NCBI GenBank assembly: GCA_030562215.1
Contig: JAUPFL010000002.1
Coordinates: forward strand, 186,001 to 250,000
Source: Peribacillus frigoritolerans
GTDB taxonomy: Bacteria > Bacillota > Bacilli > Bacillales > DSM-1321
Length of the DNA stretch: 64,000 nucleotides
Direction: 5' to 3'
Below, piece by piece: positions 18,429 through 27,330 of the stretch. Every line of letters begins with the position of its first letter. Within the stretch, counting starts at the first letter, position 1. The notes under the pieces are model-generated. The model had not been told where the DNA came from, made no database searches, and saw only the letters and a list, made by a program, of their open reading frames with translations. The position numbers and the translations under genes were made by a program.

Positions 18429-18626
18429 TTGAAAAATATAAAACTGAAGCTTGCGCGAGTAGAAAAGGACTTGTCACAAGATGAACTGGCCAAGATTGTC
18501 GGCGTATCCAGGCAAACGATAGGATTGATTGAATCCGGAAAGTATAATCCCTCATTAAGTTTATGTGTCGGTATTTGTAAAGCATTATCCCGTACATTGG
18601 ATGATTTGTTTTGGGAGGAAGACTGA
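18429..18626 (+). CDS. XRE family transcriptional regulator
   Basis: 65-residue single helix-turn-helix protein: LSQDELAKIVGVSRQTIGLI is the DNA-binding part, followed by the LDDLFWEED tail typical of YgzD/YozG-type regulators. TTG start with a weak GTAGGTG upstream. Probable operon with the DUF6773 gene before it; terminator directly after. Confidence 0.85.
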   Translation: MKNIKLKLARVEKDLSQDELAKIVGVSRQTIGLIESGKYNPSLSLCVGICKALSRTLDDLFWEED

Positions 18627-18632
18627 ATAAGG

Positions 18633-18662
18633 GGTATCCATTGACTTGGATATCTTTTTTTT
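18633..18662 (+). terminator. Terminator
   Basis: GGTATCCA pairs with TGGATATC around TTGACT, followed by T8. Confidence 0.8.
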
Positions 18663-18738
18663 TCAGGAATTTATCATCAAAAAATGGGGGAAGGTATAGC
18701 ATGTAAGCAAAAATCTAACATTCGAGAGGGATGGTTTG

Positions 18739-18993
18739 ATGGATCGTACGATTGGTTACTTGCGTGAGATATTGTCTAACTATACGGACCAATATCCTGA
18801 AGCGCAGGAAATTTATAATAAAATCAAAAGCGGACACTTTCATTCTGAAGAAGAACTCGTCAATAAGCTATCCGGTAAAGAAGCCAGTCTCCTTAACCAT
18901 ATTCTTCCTAAGGAAATCAAGCATGCAAAGGAAGCGAGTGATACGGAACGGGTCACGCAATTATCAGAGGTATATGAACTGATTATTATTTAA
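18739..18993 (+). CDS. csgA: Sigma-G-dependent sporulation protein CsgA-like
   Basis: 84-residue acidic protein resembling B. subtilis CsgA over its length: GYLREILSN near the start, EEELVNKL in the middle, and LNHILPKEIKHA then LSEVYEL at the end. CsgA is made in the forespore under sigma-G; its molecular role is not settled. GAGAGGG fits the ATG at 18739 rather than the TTG three bases earlier. Single gene with its own terminator. Confidence 0.8.
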   Translation: MDRTIGYLREILSNYTDQYPEAQEIYNKIKSGHFHSEEELVNKLSGKEASLLNHILPKEIKHAKEASDTERVTQLSEVYELIII

Positions 18994-18997
18994 TAAA

Positions 18998-19030
18998 ACC
19001 TTGTCCATGATGATCATGGACAAGGTTTTT
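18998..19030. terminator. Bidirectional terminator
   Basis: ACCTTGTCCATGA pairs with TCATGGACAAGGT around TGA. Separates csgA from the convergent gene at 19040. Confidence 0.9.
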
Positions 19031-19039
19031 AATGCTTTT

Positions 19040-19699
19040 TTATTCCATTTCACTAAGTGAATCCATATGACTGGCTATCATGGCGATGATCGTGCTTGCT
19101 TCTTCCTTGCTGAAAATGAAATTCGTTTCATCCTTTATCAGGTCATCATCCGCTGTCCGAATCCGATTGATCCGTTTCAGCACACCATCACCCGTCTCCT
19201 GAACGATCCCGAATTGATAGGTGACCTCCACTTCATTATCCTGGATATAGGCGGTCACTTCAGGCGTTTCCCAGTCTACATCGATTTCGTATATATCGGA
19301 ATCTTCGCCGTCAGGATCATACAAATCATCATTTTCATCATCCATATCCAATTCATATGCATAATCATCATTATCCTCATCATCATCCTCTTCCAAATAG
19401 TTATGGAAGCTCTCATGGACAGCATCGACGATATCTTCAATATCCGAAAGGATGACCTTGCTGATCTGCCCTAAATCCGGATCGAACGATTCCATATAAA
19501 ATTCTTCATTATACGGATCAAAAAACAGCGAGGAAAAATAATCCCGCTCATCGTCTTCCAGCTCTGTATAAAACTCGATGCGTGGATGCTTAGACCCGCG
19601 CTCCACGATCATACTGCCATTGCGGTCGTATTTCTCACAAATTGATTTAAGATGATCCTGCAATTCCCCGCTTACTCTGTCAAACCATTCTAATGACAT
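19040..19699 (-). CDS. Hypothetical acidic protein
   Basis: 219-residue soluble protein with a mixed alpha/beta N-terminal part (~1-100), a very acidic stretch at ~102-140 (runs of Asp/Glu such as EEDDDEDNDD), and a beta-rich C-terminal part (VTAYIQDNEVEVTYQFGIVQ). The open frame reaches 19774, but AAAGGAAG at correct distance marks the ATG at 19699. Not recognised; the acidic linker suggests two small domains. Frame intact. Confidence 0.65.
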   Translation of the reverse strand: MSLEWFDRVSGELQDHLKSICEKYDRNGSMIVERGSKHPRIEFYTELEDDERDYFSSLFFDPYNEEFYMESFDPDLGQISKVILSDIEDIVDAVHESFHNYLEEDDDEDNDDYAYELDMDDENDDLYDPDGEDSDIYEIDVDWETPEVTAYIQDNEVEVTYQFGIVQETGDGVLKRINRIRTADDDLIKDETNFIFSKEEASTIIAMIASHMDSLSEME

Positions 19700-19885
19700 C
19701 AACATCCACTTCCTTTCGTGATTATTATTTCCCAGAAAGAGCGAACATGACGTGCCATTTATAGCCAAATGCAATTTAACTTCGCATCAAAATGTCAGTA
19801 ATAAAAAAATAATTTAAAGGGAAAATAAAAGGAAAATGATAATGAAAATAGTGATTAGAGTTCCCTATACCTTTCAATGATAAAG

Positions 19886-20719
19886 TCAATAAAATACCTG
19901 CTTGCTATTGGCAATACCTTTTTTATCCTTAAACGCCAAAGTAATTGTTCGGATAATGGAAGGAGAGATGGTTTTCGTCACAATATGATAGGGACACTTA
20001 TTTAAGAGCAGTTTCGGTAAAATCGAAATGCCAAGCCCATGTTCAATCATGGACATAATCGCATAAGGATCATATACACGGTATTGTGTATCAGGTTCAA
20101 GATGGCACTTTTTAAAAATTAATAATGGTTCATGTATAACTCCCTCATCCAAAAGGATATAAGGATCTTTTAGCAATTCCTCCAAGGAGACTTCTGTGGA
20201 TGATGCTAAAGGGTGATCTAGTGGCATTACAGCCACCATTTCATCTTCTTGCAAGGGAATCGCAGTTAAATCCGTAACATTTGAATTCACAAAGCCAAAG
20301 TCTACGCTGCCTTCTTTAATCCAGTTTGTGATTTCCGAATAATTTCCTTGATGTAATTCGAAATGAACAGTTGGGTAAAGTTCCTTGAATTCTTTGATTA
20401 ATCCTGGTAGCCAATGACATGTAACACTGGAAAAGGTGCCAATTCGAATAAGGCCGCTTTGCAGTCCCTCCATCTCTTTATGCTTTTCAGTCAGTTCCCT
20501 GTGTGAATTACAAATCTTCCTGATATATGGCAAAAATTCCTCGCCATCTGGTGTCAGGGTAATACCCTTTCGAGAACGTATAATAAGAGTTGTGGAAAGC
20601 TCTTCCTCTAATGAATGCACCATTTGGCTAATGGCGGACTGCGTATAGCCAAGTTCTTCAGCAGCTTTTGTAAAACTGCCTGTTTCTATGGTTTTGATAA
20701 AAGCATAATACGAATTCAA
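19886..20719 (-). CDS. LysR family transcriptional regulator
   Basis: 277-residue regulator. The N-terminal winged helix-turn-helix has GSFTKAAEELGYTQSAIS; the periplasmic-binding-like effector domain spans ~90-277 (LIRIGTFSSVTCHWLP at its start, GLGISILPKLLL near the end). Start is the TTG at 20719, served by AAAGGGG nine bases upstream; the longer frame to 20824 has no ribosome site. Divergent from the DUF2798 gene, with a perfect T-N11-A box between them. LysR/DUF2798 divergent pairs are common, so DUF2798 is the probable target. Confidence 0.9.
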   Translation of the reverse strand: MNSYYAFIKTIETGSFTKAAEELGYTQSAISQMVHSLEEELSTTLIIRSRKGITLTPDGEEFLPYIRKICNSHRELTEKHKEMEGLQSGLIRIGTFSSVTCHWLPGLIKEFKELYPTVHFELHQGNYSEITNWIKEGSVDFGFVNSNVTDLTAIPLQEDEMVAVMPLDHPLASSTEVSLEELLKDPYILLDEGVIHEPLLIFKKCHLEPDTQYRVYDPYAIMSMIEHGLGISILPKLLLNKCPYHIVTKTISPSIIRTITLAFKDKKGIANSKQVFY

Positions 20720-20737
20720 CCTTACTAACCCCTTTGC

Positions 20738-20752
20738 ATTAGTGTTTCTAAT
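20738..20752. promoter_or_regulatory. LysR binding box
   Basis: ATTAG-TGTTT-CTAAT is a perfect 15-base dyad of the LysR T-N11-A type, 19 bases upstream of the LysR start, so autorepression and control of DUF2798 are likely. A half-site ATTAG (as CTAAT) recurs near 20778. Confidence 0.65.
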
Positions 20753-20845
20753 AGATCTATTATAAAAATTGGTTTTACTAATGTAAATGGAAGAAATAAA
20801 ATATAGTTGGGAACAGAACAACAAAGGAGTTGAAGCAGAAAAATA

Positions 20846-21124
20846 ATGAATATTAACGTTAAATACAGAAATATTATTTATGCATTTTTAATGGCTTTTT
20901 GTATGTCCTTTTTTATTTCATTTATATTAGTCTCAATAAATAGGGGTTATGATCATGGATTCTTATCTACATGGTTAAAAACTTGGTCACAGGCTTTTAT
21001 CTGTGCTTTCTTTGGAGCTTACTTTTTTCCGAGAGTAATACAACAAATAATGAGAAGAATTAGTTTTGTAGAAAAACCACTCATGATTGAGATAGATTCA
21101 TTAGTGAGAGAAAAAGACAATTGA
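20846..21124 (+). CDS. DUF2798 family membrane protein
   Basis: 92-residue protein with two membrane helices (~8-30 and ~45-65), connected by NRGYDHGFLSTWLKTW, matching DUF2798. The only good AAAGGAG lies 18 bases before the ATG, so the true start may be slightly different. Divergent from the LysR gene. Function unknown. Confidence 0.75.
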   Translation: MNINVKYRNIIYAFLMAFCMSFFISFILVSINRGYDHGFLSTWLKTWSQAFICAFFGAYFFPRVIQQIMRRISFVEKPLMIEIDSLVREKDN

Positions 21125-21283
21125 TGATGCCGGTAGAAAAGTAAAATTTGTTTAAAAGGATCTCCTGATTTTAGAGCTGCCCTAATGATGGGGAGCTTTT
21201 TATGCGTTTCCCTGGAAAATTTCAAGACCATGCTACTTTCTTCCTGTAAAAGTTTATATAGAGTGTGAAAGGGGGTGAGTGGC

Positions 21284-21502
21284 ATGGCAAACCAGATTCC
21301 AGTTTCAAGTACGTTGCGGATCGATTTTGAGACGGGGTTAAATGAAAAAGGGGCTCTCGTTTTCAAGCGGAGGACATTTTCGAACATCAAGGTCGAGGCG
21401 ACGGCGGATCAGTTGTTTTCGACGGCTGTTGCAATCACAAGTGTGCAGAATTATCCAATGGGTGAAGTGAACCGGGTGGATACGTATTCATTGATTGGCT
21501 GA
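21284..21502 (+). CDS. DUF1659 family protein
   Basis: 72-residue beta-rich protein (LRIDFETGLNEKG, YPMGEVNRVDTYSLI) matching DUF1659. AAAGGGGG fits the ATG at 21284; a GTG nine bases earlier is possible. First gene of a DUF1659/DUF2922/YvrJ trio that recurs in Bacillaceae; no function is established. Confidence 0.8.
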   Translation: MANQIPVSSTLRIDFETGLNEKGALVFKRRTFSNIKVEATADQLFSTAVAITSVQNYPMGEVNRVDTYSLIG

Positions 21503-21544
21503 TCGGTATTTGGAAAGATGCCGAAGCGGGGGAGGTGAGTTGAA

Positions 21545-21762
21545 ATGGCTAAAGTACTGGAATTGATTTTCGTTACGGAGGAAGGAAAGTCAGCGACGAT
21601 TTCCGTTGATAATCCGAAGGAGCCGGTCGAAGTGAATACGGTTAAACTGGCAATGGAAAAAATCATTGCGGGAATGTGTTCGTTACATCTTCAGGGGATT
21701 TCGTCGATTTGAAAGCGGCACGCCTTGTCGAGCGGAATGTCGAGGAAGTGGAACTCATCTAA
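21545..21762 (+). CDS. DUF2922 family protein (frameshifted as read)
   Basis: 72-residue protein (KVLELIFVTEEGKSATISVDNPKEPV, then after repair GNVFVTSSGDFVDLKAARLVER) matching DUF2922. One added A near 21672 restores the C-terminal half and a stop at 21760-21762. GGGAGGTG precedes the ATG. Second gene of the trio. Confidence 0.8.
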
Positions 21763-21804
21763 CGAACGGGTCTTGTTAGTCACCCTGGAAGAGAGGTGAA
21801 AAAA

Positions 21805-21960
21805 GTGGATCAAATCCTGCCATTTGTCAGTGATATTGGGTTCCCGATCATTGTTACCCTTTATTTGCTTCATAGGATTGAAACGAAATTGGATACTTTG
21901 AATGAAACCCTTGTGGAGCTGCCAGATCGCCTGCGAGAAGGGATTCCCAAGTCAGGTTAA
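21805..21960 (+). CDS. YvrJ family protein
   Basis: 51-residue protein with one membrane helix (FPIIVTLYLLHRIETKL) and a short amphipathic tail, typical of YvrJ. GTG start at 21805 with GAGAGG eight bases upstream. Last gene of the trio, followed by a strong terminator. Confidence 0.8.
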   Translation: MDQILPFVSDIGFPIIVTLYLLHRIETKLDTLNETLVELPDRLREGIPKSG

Positions 21961-21973
21961 GGATAAGCGGTGA

Positions 21974-22014
21974 GCCTCATGGGTGATATCATCCATGAGG
22001 CTTTTCCTTTTTTG
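21974..22014 (+). terminator. Terminator of DUF1659/DUF2922/yvrJ operon
   Basis: GCCTCATGG pairs with CCATGAGGC, followed by a T-rich tract. Confidence 0.85.
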
Positions 22015-22040
22015 AAATGGAAAAGATTTAATAGATTCTA

Positions 22041-22065
22041 GTTTTATATCAAAACTATCGGGTAT
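22041..22065 (+). promoter_or_regulatory. Sigma-B promoter of gsiB paralogue
   Basis: GTTTTA-N13-GGGTAT fits the sigma-B consensus (GTTTAA-N12-14-GGGTAT) almost exactly. It precedes a decayed gsiB-like gene. Confidence 0.75.
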
Positions 22066-22118
22066 ACATAAGACTGTAGCTAGTTCATCAAAAACCCAAA
22101 CAATAAGGAGGAGTTTTA

Positions 22119-22384
22119 ATGACTAACAACAATGAAAAAATGAGCAGGAAGAAGCTGGCCGCAAAGGCGGGGAAGCGACAGCAAAAAATCATGATAAGGA
22201 ATTTTTCCAAGAGATTGGTCAAAAAGGCGGAGAGGCCACATCCGAAAATCATGATAAGGAATTCTATCAGGAAATTGGCAAAAAAGGCGGAGAGGCTAGA
22301 GCCGATCAACGTGATGGTTCCGGTGATTGAAAAATGAGCATGGAAGAGGCAGGACGCTAGGGCGGGGAAAATAGCTGCCGCTAA
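22119..22384 (+). pseudogene. Decayed gsiB-like general stress protein (KGG repeats)
   Basis: A shorter copy of the gsiB gene at 22499. It keeps the sigma-B promoter, AAGGAGG and start codon, but has a one-base loss near 22147, an in-frame TGA where the intact copy has GGA, and a TAG where the intact copy has AAA. Across the frame break it encodes two to three KGGEATSENHDKEFYQEIG-type units. The two stops are substitutions outside homopolymers, so unlike most breaks in this window this looks like genuine decay. Confidence 0.75.
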
Positions 22385-22420
22385 ATAAAAGAAGCGACCT
22401 GAAGTATTTAGCTGAATCTA

Positions 22421-22445
22421 GTTTTATGGCTGTTCAAACGGGTAC
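22421..22445 (+). promoter_or_regulatory. Sigma-B promoter of gsiB
   Basis: GTTTTA-N13-GGGTAC, close to the sigma-B consensus, 54 bases before the gsiB start. The same spacing to the start is kept in the paralogous copy. Confidence 0.8.
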
Positions 22446-22498
22446 ATGACATATGTAGCTAGTACATGAAAAATCCAAATAATAAGGAGGAATTTTTA

Positions 22499-22945
22499 AT
22501 GGCTAACAACAATGAAAAAATGAGTCGTGAAGAAGCAGGACGTAAGGGTGGAGAAACAACAGCGAAAAATCATGATAAGGAATTTTATCAAGAGATTGGC
22601 CAAAAAGGCGGAGAAGCAACATCCGAAAATCATGATAAGGAATTCTATCAAGAGATTGGCCAAAAAGGCGGAGAGGCCACTTCCGAAAATCATGATAAGG
22701 AATTCTATCAAGAGATTGGCCAAAAAGGCGGAGAAGCAACATCCGAAAATCATGATAAGGAATTCTATCAAGAGATTGGTAAAAAAGGCGGAGAAGCGAC
22801 ATCCGACAGTCATGGCAAGGAATTCTATCAGGAAATCGGCGAAAAAGGCGGAGAGGCACGGGGAAATCAACGTGATGATTCCGATGATGGAAAAATGAGC
22901 CGTGAAGAAGCAGGACGCAAAGGCGGGGAAAAAAGCCGCCGTTAA
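22499..22945 (+). CDS. gsiB: General stress protein GsiB (KGG repeats)
   Basis: 148-residue, very hydrophilic, glycine-rich protein resembling plant LEA group 1 desiccation proteins. After MSREEAGRKGGETT it has five tandem 20-residue units of the type HDKEFYQEIGQKGGEATSEN, then a degenerate unit and a closing MSREEAGRKGGE. The units are nearly identical 60-bp DNA repeats between ~22563 and 22855. AAGGAGG precedes the ATG at 22499; an upstream ATG at 22466 is in frame but lies before the ribosome site. In B. subtilis gsiB is a classic sigma-B gene, and a matching promoter is present here. Confidence 0.95.
   Translation: MANNNEKMSREEAGRKGGETTAKNHDKEFYQEIGQKGGEATSENHDKEFYQEIGQKGGEATSENHDKEFYQEIGQKGGEATSENHDKEFYQEIGKKGGEATSDSHGKEFYQEIGEKGGEARGNQRDDSDDGKMSREEAGRKGGEKSRR
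22563..22855 (+). repeat. 60-bp tandem repeats within gsiB
   Basis: About five direct 60-bp copies coding for the 20-residue KGG unit; differences are mostly silent (GAAGCAAC/GAGGCCAC), suggesting recent expansion or gene conversion. Confidence 0.85.
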
Positions 22946-22967
22946 AATATAATGAAACCTATAGATG

Positions 22968-22998
22968 ACCGGGGAGACCATTCCCTCGGTTTTTTTAT
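22968..22998 (+). terminator. Terminator of gsiB
   Basis: ACCGGGGA folds back on TTCCCTCGGT (one bulge) followed by T7. Confidence 0.7.
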
Positions 22999-23085
22999 GC
23001 CAGCAAGTTGTCTTTCACAGCACATTGCAAAGTGTGCTTAGGGATTAAAGTGGGTAAAGAATAACATCTAGAAAAGGAAGAGGTG

Positions 23086-24430
23086 ATGAAGAAATTGATT
23101 GCCCGTTATTCATTTCCCCGTTTAAAAGCAGGCGGAGTTACATTCACTGCACGGCATTCATTGCTTGCTCTTGGTCTTGCGGGAATCGCTTATCTGGTTT
23201 CCAATAAGAGGAAGCATCAAGCGGTATTCAAAACGGCTTCATTGATGTGCAAGATCGAACGGAAAGAAGATTCCATAAAGCTTATTTGGCCTGATGAAGG
23301 CGGTTACTATCGGGTATTCAGGGGCGAGAGCTGATTTACAGCGGCACGGAGCCAAAGATTGCAGATCGTGGTCTGACTCCAGGAACCATCTATACGTACA
23401 CGATAGATAGCTTGAATGAAAAAGAACAGGCAGTGAACAGGATGAAAATACAGACATCAACGACCGCCGAGAATAAAAAAGAGGATAATATCCTTTTGGA
23501 TTTGGTATTCACCACAATTGTCGCAAAAGGCCAAGCCAGCCTGGAATGGGAGCCCATCAAGGGAATAAAAGAGTATACGATTTACCGAAACGGCGTGGAT
23601 ATTGGGAAAGTGCGTGGATGTTCTTTTAGTGATCGGAGTATTAGTGAAGATCAGGAATACACATATACCATTAAAGCAAAGCGGCCCCTTCCGCGTTCAG
23701 AGCAGGAGTCCTATGCCGTGAAATCCCTTGTAGCGAGTATTGTCGGAGCCGTAAAAAAGGTTCCTCCCAAGCACAGGCAGCGATTGAGGAAATAACGAAT
23801 ACAAAAAAGATAGGACCTGTAAAACAGCTTTTGCAGTCAGTTGAAAACGATGTTGATGGTAAAAGGAAAAGAAATTGGCAGCTGCGCTATTCCACTTTTT
23901 TACCGGAAGAGTGGCTGAAAAACCCCAATCTTGCCTCAAAGGTTCCCTATTTTAAAGGAGACAACCGCGGGTTTGATCCTGAATCCTCCCGTTTCCGGAC
24001 CAGGGTCGATGTGTACATCCACGAAAAGGAAAGTGAAGCCGAGATTGAATTTTCCAAAGCGGTCGGGAAAAGTGAGGCCTACAACCATGAGGGGGATTTC
24101 CTTGAGGAGGGAGTGGCCTCGGATGAAGACATTTTAGTGAAGCGCGTATTATCCAATCATGAGAAAACGACAATTCAGCTGACACACTCTGTAGGCAACC
24201 CAATCATCATTTCACCTGCCGTGGATTATAAAGTGATCGGGACCTTTTACCGAAATGGCGAAATCAATATCGCCGGCTATCATGATCAGGCACCGCATCA
24301 CGAAGTCTACCTAAAGGAGGCAGATGACCAAAACTGGGAACCGCTGCACCTAGCGGAAAACAAAGGACTCGAAATGATGGCGCACCCTACGGCCAATCAT
24401 TTATGGAGATACTCCACATTCACACAATGA
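23086..24430 (+). CDS. Fibronectin III-like / DUF3238-type protein (frameshifted as read)
   Basis: About 448-residue protein. A short N-terminal part with one hydrophobic helix (LLALGLAGIAYLVSNKRK, ~27-44) is followed by two fibronectin type III-like beta domains (YYRVFRG...TYTIDS; EYTIYRNG...YTYTIKA) and a C-terminal domain from ~260 (YSTFLPEEW, FRTRVDVYIHEKES, NGEINIAGYHDQAPHHEVYL) that I place, with moderate confidence, in DUF3238. Breaks near 23325 (G-run) and 23758 (A-run) are each repaired by one base. The helix suggests membrane anchoring. Single gene with a strong terminator. Confidence 0.65.
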
Positions 24431-24470
24431 AAAAGGACGAAAAGCCAAGATCGCTTATCGTCCTTTTTTT
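24431..24470 (+). terminator. Terminator
   Basis: AAAAAGGACGA pairs with TCGTCCTTTTT, with a further T-run. Confidence 0.85.
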
Positions 24471-24891
24471 GTTTATTAGCCTCTAAGTATTGATTTTCTT
24501 TATAGACCCGATATAATACCTGTTCCAAATCTGTGAGAAGATGTGAAACAAGATTAAGTCATTATAAATGCGGCAATCCTTGTTTGACTATCCGCACAAT
24601 TTTTTGCTTGAAACCTGCTAGACCAATGAGTAGAGCTATTAAGTTATTTGCTATTATCAGTTTAATTTCAGTATTGATCGCTTTTGTTATTATCTAATGT
24701 TTTCTACTGGTTTTTGGCTAATTAGTTTATTTAGGAAAATTTTACATAATTATTGACCATCATTTCAAACGATAATAAAAATACAATGGGCAAAATATAC
24801 TAATTCGTATAAAAATGGTAAAATATATCTAGTGTTGCTTTTGAGATAGATATAATATTTAAATAAAAAATTTGAACTGGAGATGTGTTAG
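24471..24891. other. Intergenic region, AT-rich
   Basis: 420 bases without a clear gene. A 29-codon TTG-started frame (24608-24697, single hydrophobic helix LFAIISLISVLIAFVII) has no ribosome site and is probably a remnant or chance. The last 100 bases should hold the promoter of the protease gene (AT-rich, TATAAAAATGG near 24810), but no box is convincing. Confidence 0.4.
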
Positions 24892-26746
24892 TTGAAAAAA
24901 ATCATTTCATTTATTGCGGTTTTTATCTTAATATTTTCATTTTTTTCACAGCCTCGTATAAGTAAAGCAAAGAATCAAAGCGAAAAGAACTATTTAGTAG
25001 AGTTTAATAAAGAATTGGATACTAAATTAATTGAAAAAGAGGGAGGTGAAATCAAAGGGAAATACAAGCATTTTAAGACTGCAAAAGCATTATTAACAGC
25101 TGATGAATTATATAAAATAAAGAAAAATCCAACTGTAAAACTGATTGAAGAAGATGTAACAGTACAATCTACTCCTTTAAATGGAGAAACATATCTTGAA
25201 AATGGATATGGGAACAAAACGAATTAATGCTGATAAAGCTCATGAAAATGGTATAACTGGAAAAGGCATTAAACTTGCAATTTTAGACACCGGGATTTCT
25301 AATCAATCTGGGATAGTAATAGAAAAGCAAGCTTCATTTATAGATAGTGAAGAAGATGTTATTGATTTAAACGGTCATGGAACAGCAGTATCTAGTATAA
25401 TTGCAAATTCATATGAAAATTCTGGATTCCACGGAGTAGCTCCAGATGTTAAATTGTATGTTGGAAAAGTACTTGATCAAAATGGTACAGGACAATATAG
25501 TGATATAATTGAAGGAATTGAGTGGGCAATTAAAGAAGATATTAATATTATAAACATGAGCTTCGGTGGTATTAAAGAATCTGAAATATTGAAAAATGTG
25601 ATTGATAAAGCTTATGATCAAGGAGTCTTAATGATTTCTTCAGTAGGAAATGAGGGGACTGAAAAAGTTACTTATCCGGCTGCCTATGATAATGTAATTG
25701 GTGTTGGAGCCTCAGACTTCTATAATCAAATGAGTTCATTGTCTAATTATAGCGATCAATTAGAATTGGTTGCCCCGGGAGTAAATATCCAAACTTTAGA
25801 TTTAAATGGCGATCATATAACAGCAAGTGGTACTTCTATAGCTGCCTCATATGTTTCAGGAGTTGCAGCCCTTCTTTGGTCACAAAATGTAAACCTTGAT
25901 AATAAAGAAATGCGCACAAAATTAAAAGACTACGCTACAACACTAGATAATCAAAAGAAATATAATTTGGTAAATGTTGATCCTTCTATCTCTCAATATG
26001 TTGAACCGTATAATCCAGATAACGTCCAAACAGATTCGAAACAAGATGAATTAACCGAAGAAGAATTGGCATTTTTAACTGAAGCTGGTTGGTCAGAAGA
26101 AGCTATTGATGGAACAACTAATGAAGAAATGAAAGAGTTTATATCTGAAGGAGCAATGAATCCTGACTATTCTGAAACTACCTATACATTTGTACCGGAA
26201 GATGAAAGTAGTGGGGATGTACAAGCTCAAAATTTAAAGAATGGTGGAAGTATTACTCTAAAAGTAAGTGCGTCTTATCTTGGAATTAAGAATAGTAATG
26301 AAAAACAGTTTAAAATAAATGGTAGTTATAATTGGAATAGCATGCCAAAAAATCGGTACGTGGATCTTTTTGCTCTAGCCTGGACTGATAACGCTTGGTA
26401 TAAATCTACAAGTAAATTATCTCATACTTATTATGGTGCAATTCCTATTACTGAATCTGTTACTGTTTTTAAACCTTCTTTAAAAGCGGGTATGTCTTGG
26501 AAAGTAAATCTACGTGCTGGATCACATGATGATATAGGGAAATTCACTCAATATATTTATCTACCTAAATCTGCTTCAAGTAAAAACAATGGACCTTTAC
26601 AAGCAATAGTAGAATATTCTCATGCTTTCACAACGATAACTCCATCTATTGGTGGTGGCTCAGGAGGTTTTTCATACGGAATTTCTACAGGAACGGGTAA
26701 AGACTACGCGGACAATCCTCCTATAAGCAGTGTGAAAAGTTACTAA
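24892..26746 (+). CDS. Secreted subtilisin-like serine protease, S8 family (frameshifted as read)
   Basis: About 618-residue exported protease. Signal peptide (~1-26, KKIISFIAVFILIFSFF), I9-type propeptide (~33-95, YLVEFNKELDTKL), then the catalytic domain with Asp in ILDTGIS, His in LNGHGTAVSS and Ser in SGTSIAASYVSG. After the catalytic domain an acidic linker (ELTEEELAFLTEAGWSEEAI) leads to a ~190-residue beta-rich C-terminal domain with no recognised family, ending in Gly/Ser-rich sequence. One added A near 25200 joins propeptide and catalytic domain (YLEKMDMGTKRINADKAH). TTG start with GGAG nine bases upstream. A small membrane-anchored protein follows. Confidence 0.9.
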
Positions 26747-26770
26747 ATAAATAATTAGAGTAACAAAAAA

Positions 26771-26788
26771 GAGGAGAATAACATGTAA
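26771..26788 (+). promoter_or_regulatory. Start-stop element (ATG-TAA) with strong ribosome site
   Basis: GAGGAG, six bases, then ATG immediately followed by TAA, 28 bases before the next gene. A minimal uORF like this can hold initiating ribosomes; it may also be the wreck of an original start. Confidence 0.3.
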
Positions 26789-26815
26789 TGTTCAACATTT
26801 GGAAGGGTGTATCTT

Positions 26816-27275
26816 GTGCGAAAGTTAATTATTGGTATTTTGATTTCTTCATTAATAATATTTGCCTATTACTACTACATTGCTCAAATTGATAAAAAGA
26901 ACAATAAACTCGATCTTAACGTCGAACAATCCCTTGAACATCAATTGACAACAAAAGACTATGAGAGTTTTACTTATAAAATTACCAATAATACAAATAA
27001 GAACTTTAATTTGCAGTTTACTACAGGTAATGAAATAGACGTAGAATTCAAAACAATAACGAATAGTCCAATTAAAGAGGGTAATATCATTACTGTTGAA
27101 TCTCAACCGACTAAAAAACATAAAAAAGATTTTAATAAAGGAGACACATATGAGTATACTATAAGAATTAATTCGAAGTTGCTTTCAAAAAGGAGACTAT
27201 CAATTAACTGCTCAATTTATTCCAAGTAATGCTAGTACTCTTAATAAAGTTGAGCAAATAATAACTCACCCTTAA
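26816..27275 (+). CDS. Membrane-anchored hypothetical protein, BsuPI/intracellular-proteinase-inhibitor-like (frameshifted as read)
   Basis: About 152-residue protein: one N-terminal helix (~5-22, IIGILISSLIIFAYYYY) and an extracytoplasmic beta-sandwich (YESFTYKITNNTNKNFNLQFTTGNEIDVEF). Removing one A near 27190 restores SKGDYQLTAQF and a stop at 27273-27275. The pattern resembles BsuPI-type domains, once described as proteinase inhibitors. Because it follows a secreted subtilisin by 70 bases, a protease/inhibitor pair is an attractive guess. GTG start at 26816 chosen for its GGAAGG spacing. Confidence 0.5.
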
Positions 27276-27330
27276 CAATTATATAAATATACTTCATAAA
27301 TATTGTTCTTTAATGTGTACCAACCACATT

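Noticed and set aside
19067..19474. 135-codon plus-strand frame
   Set aside because: Antisense shadow of the acidic protein at 19040; GAT/GAA codons read backwards give Ile/Phe-rich nonsense.
22496..22981. Long antisense frames opposite gsiB
   Set aside because: Arise from the 60-bp repeats and strong codon bias of gsiB; hydrophobic low-complexity translation without ribosome site.
24608..24697. 29-codon membrane peptide, possible type I toxin
   Set aside because: No ribosome site, promoter or antisense RNA signal visible.
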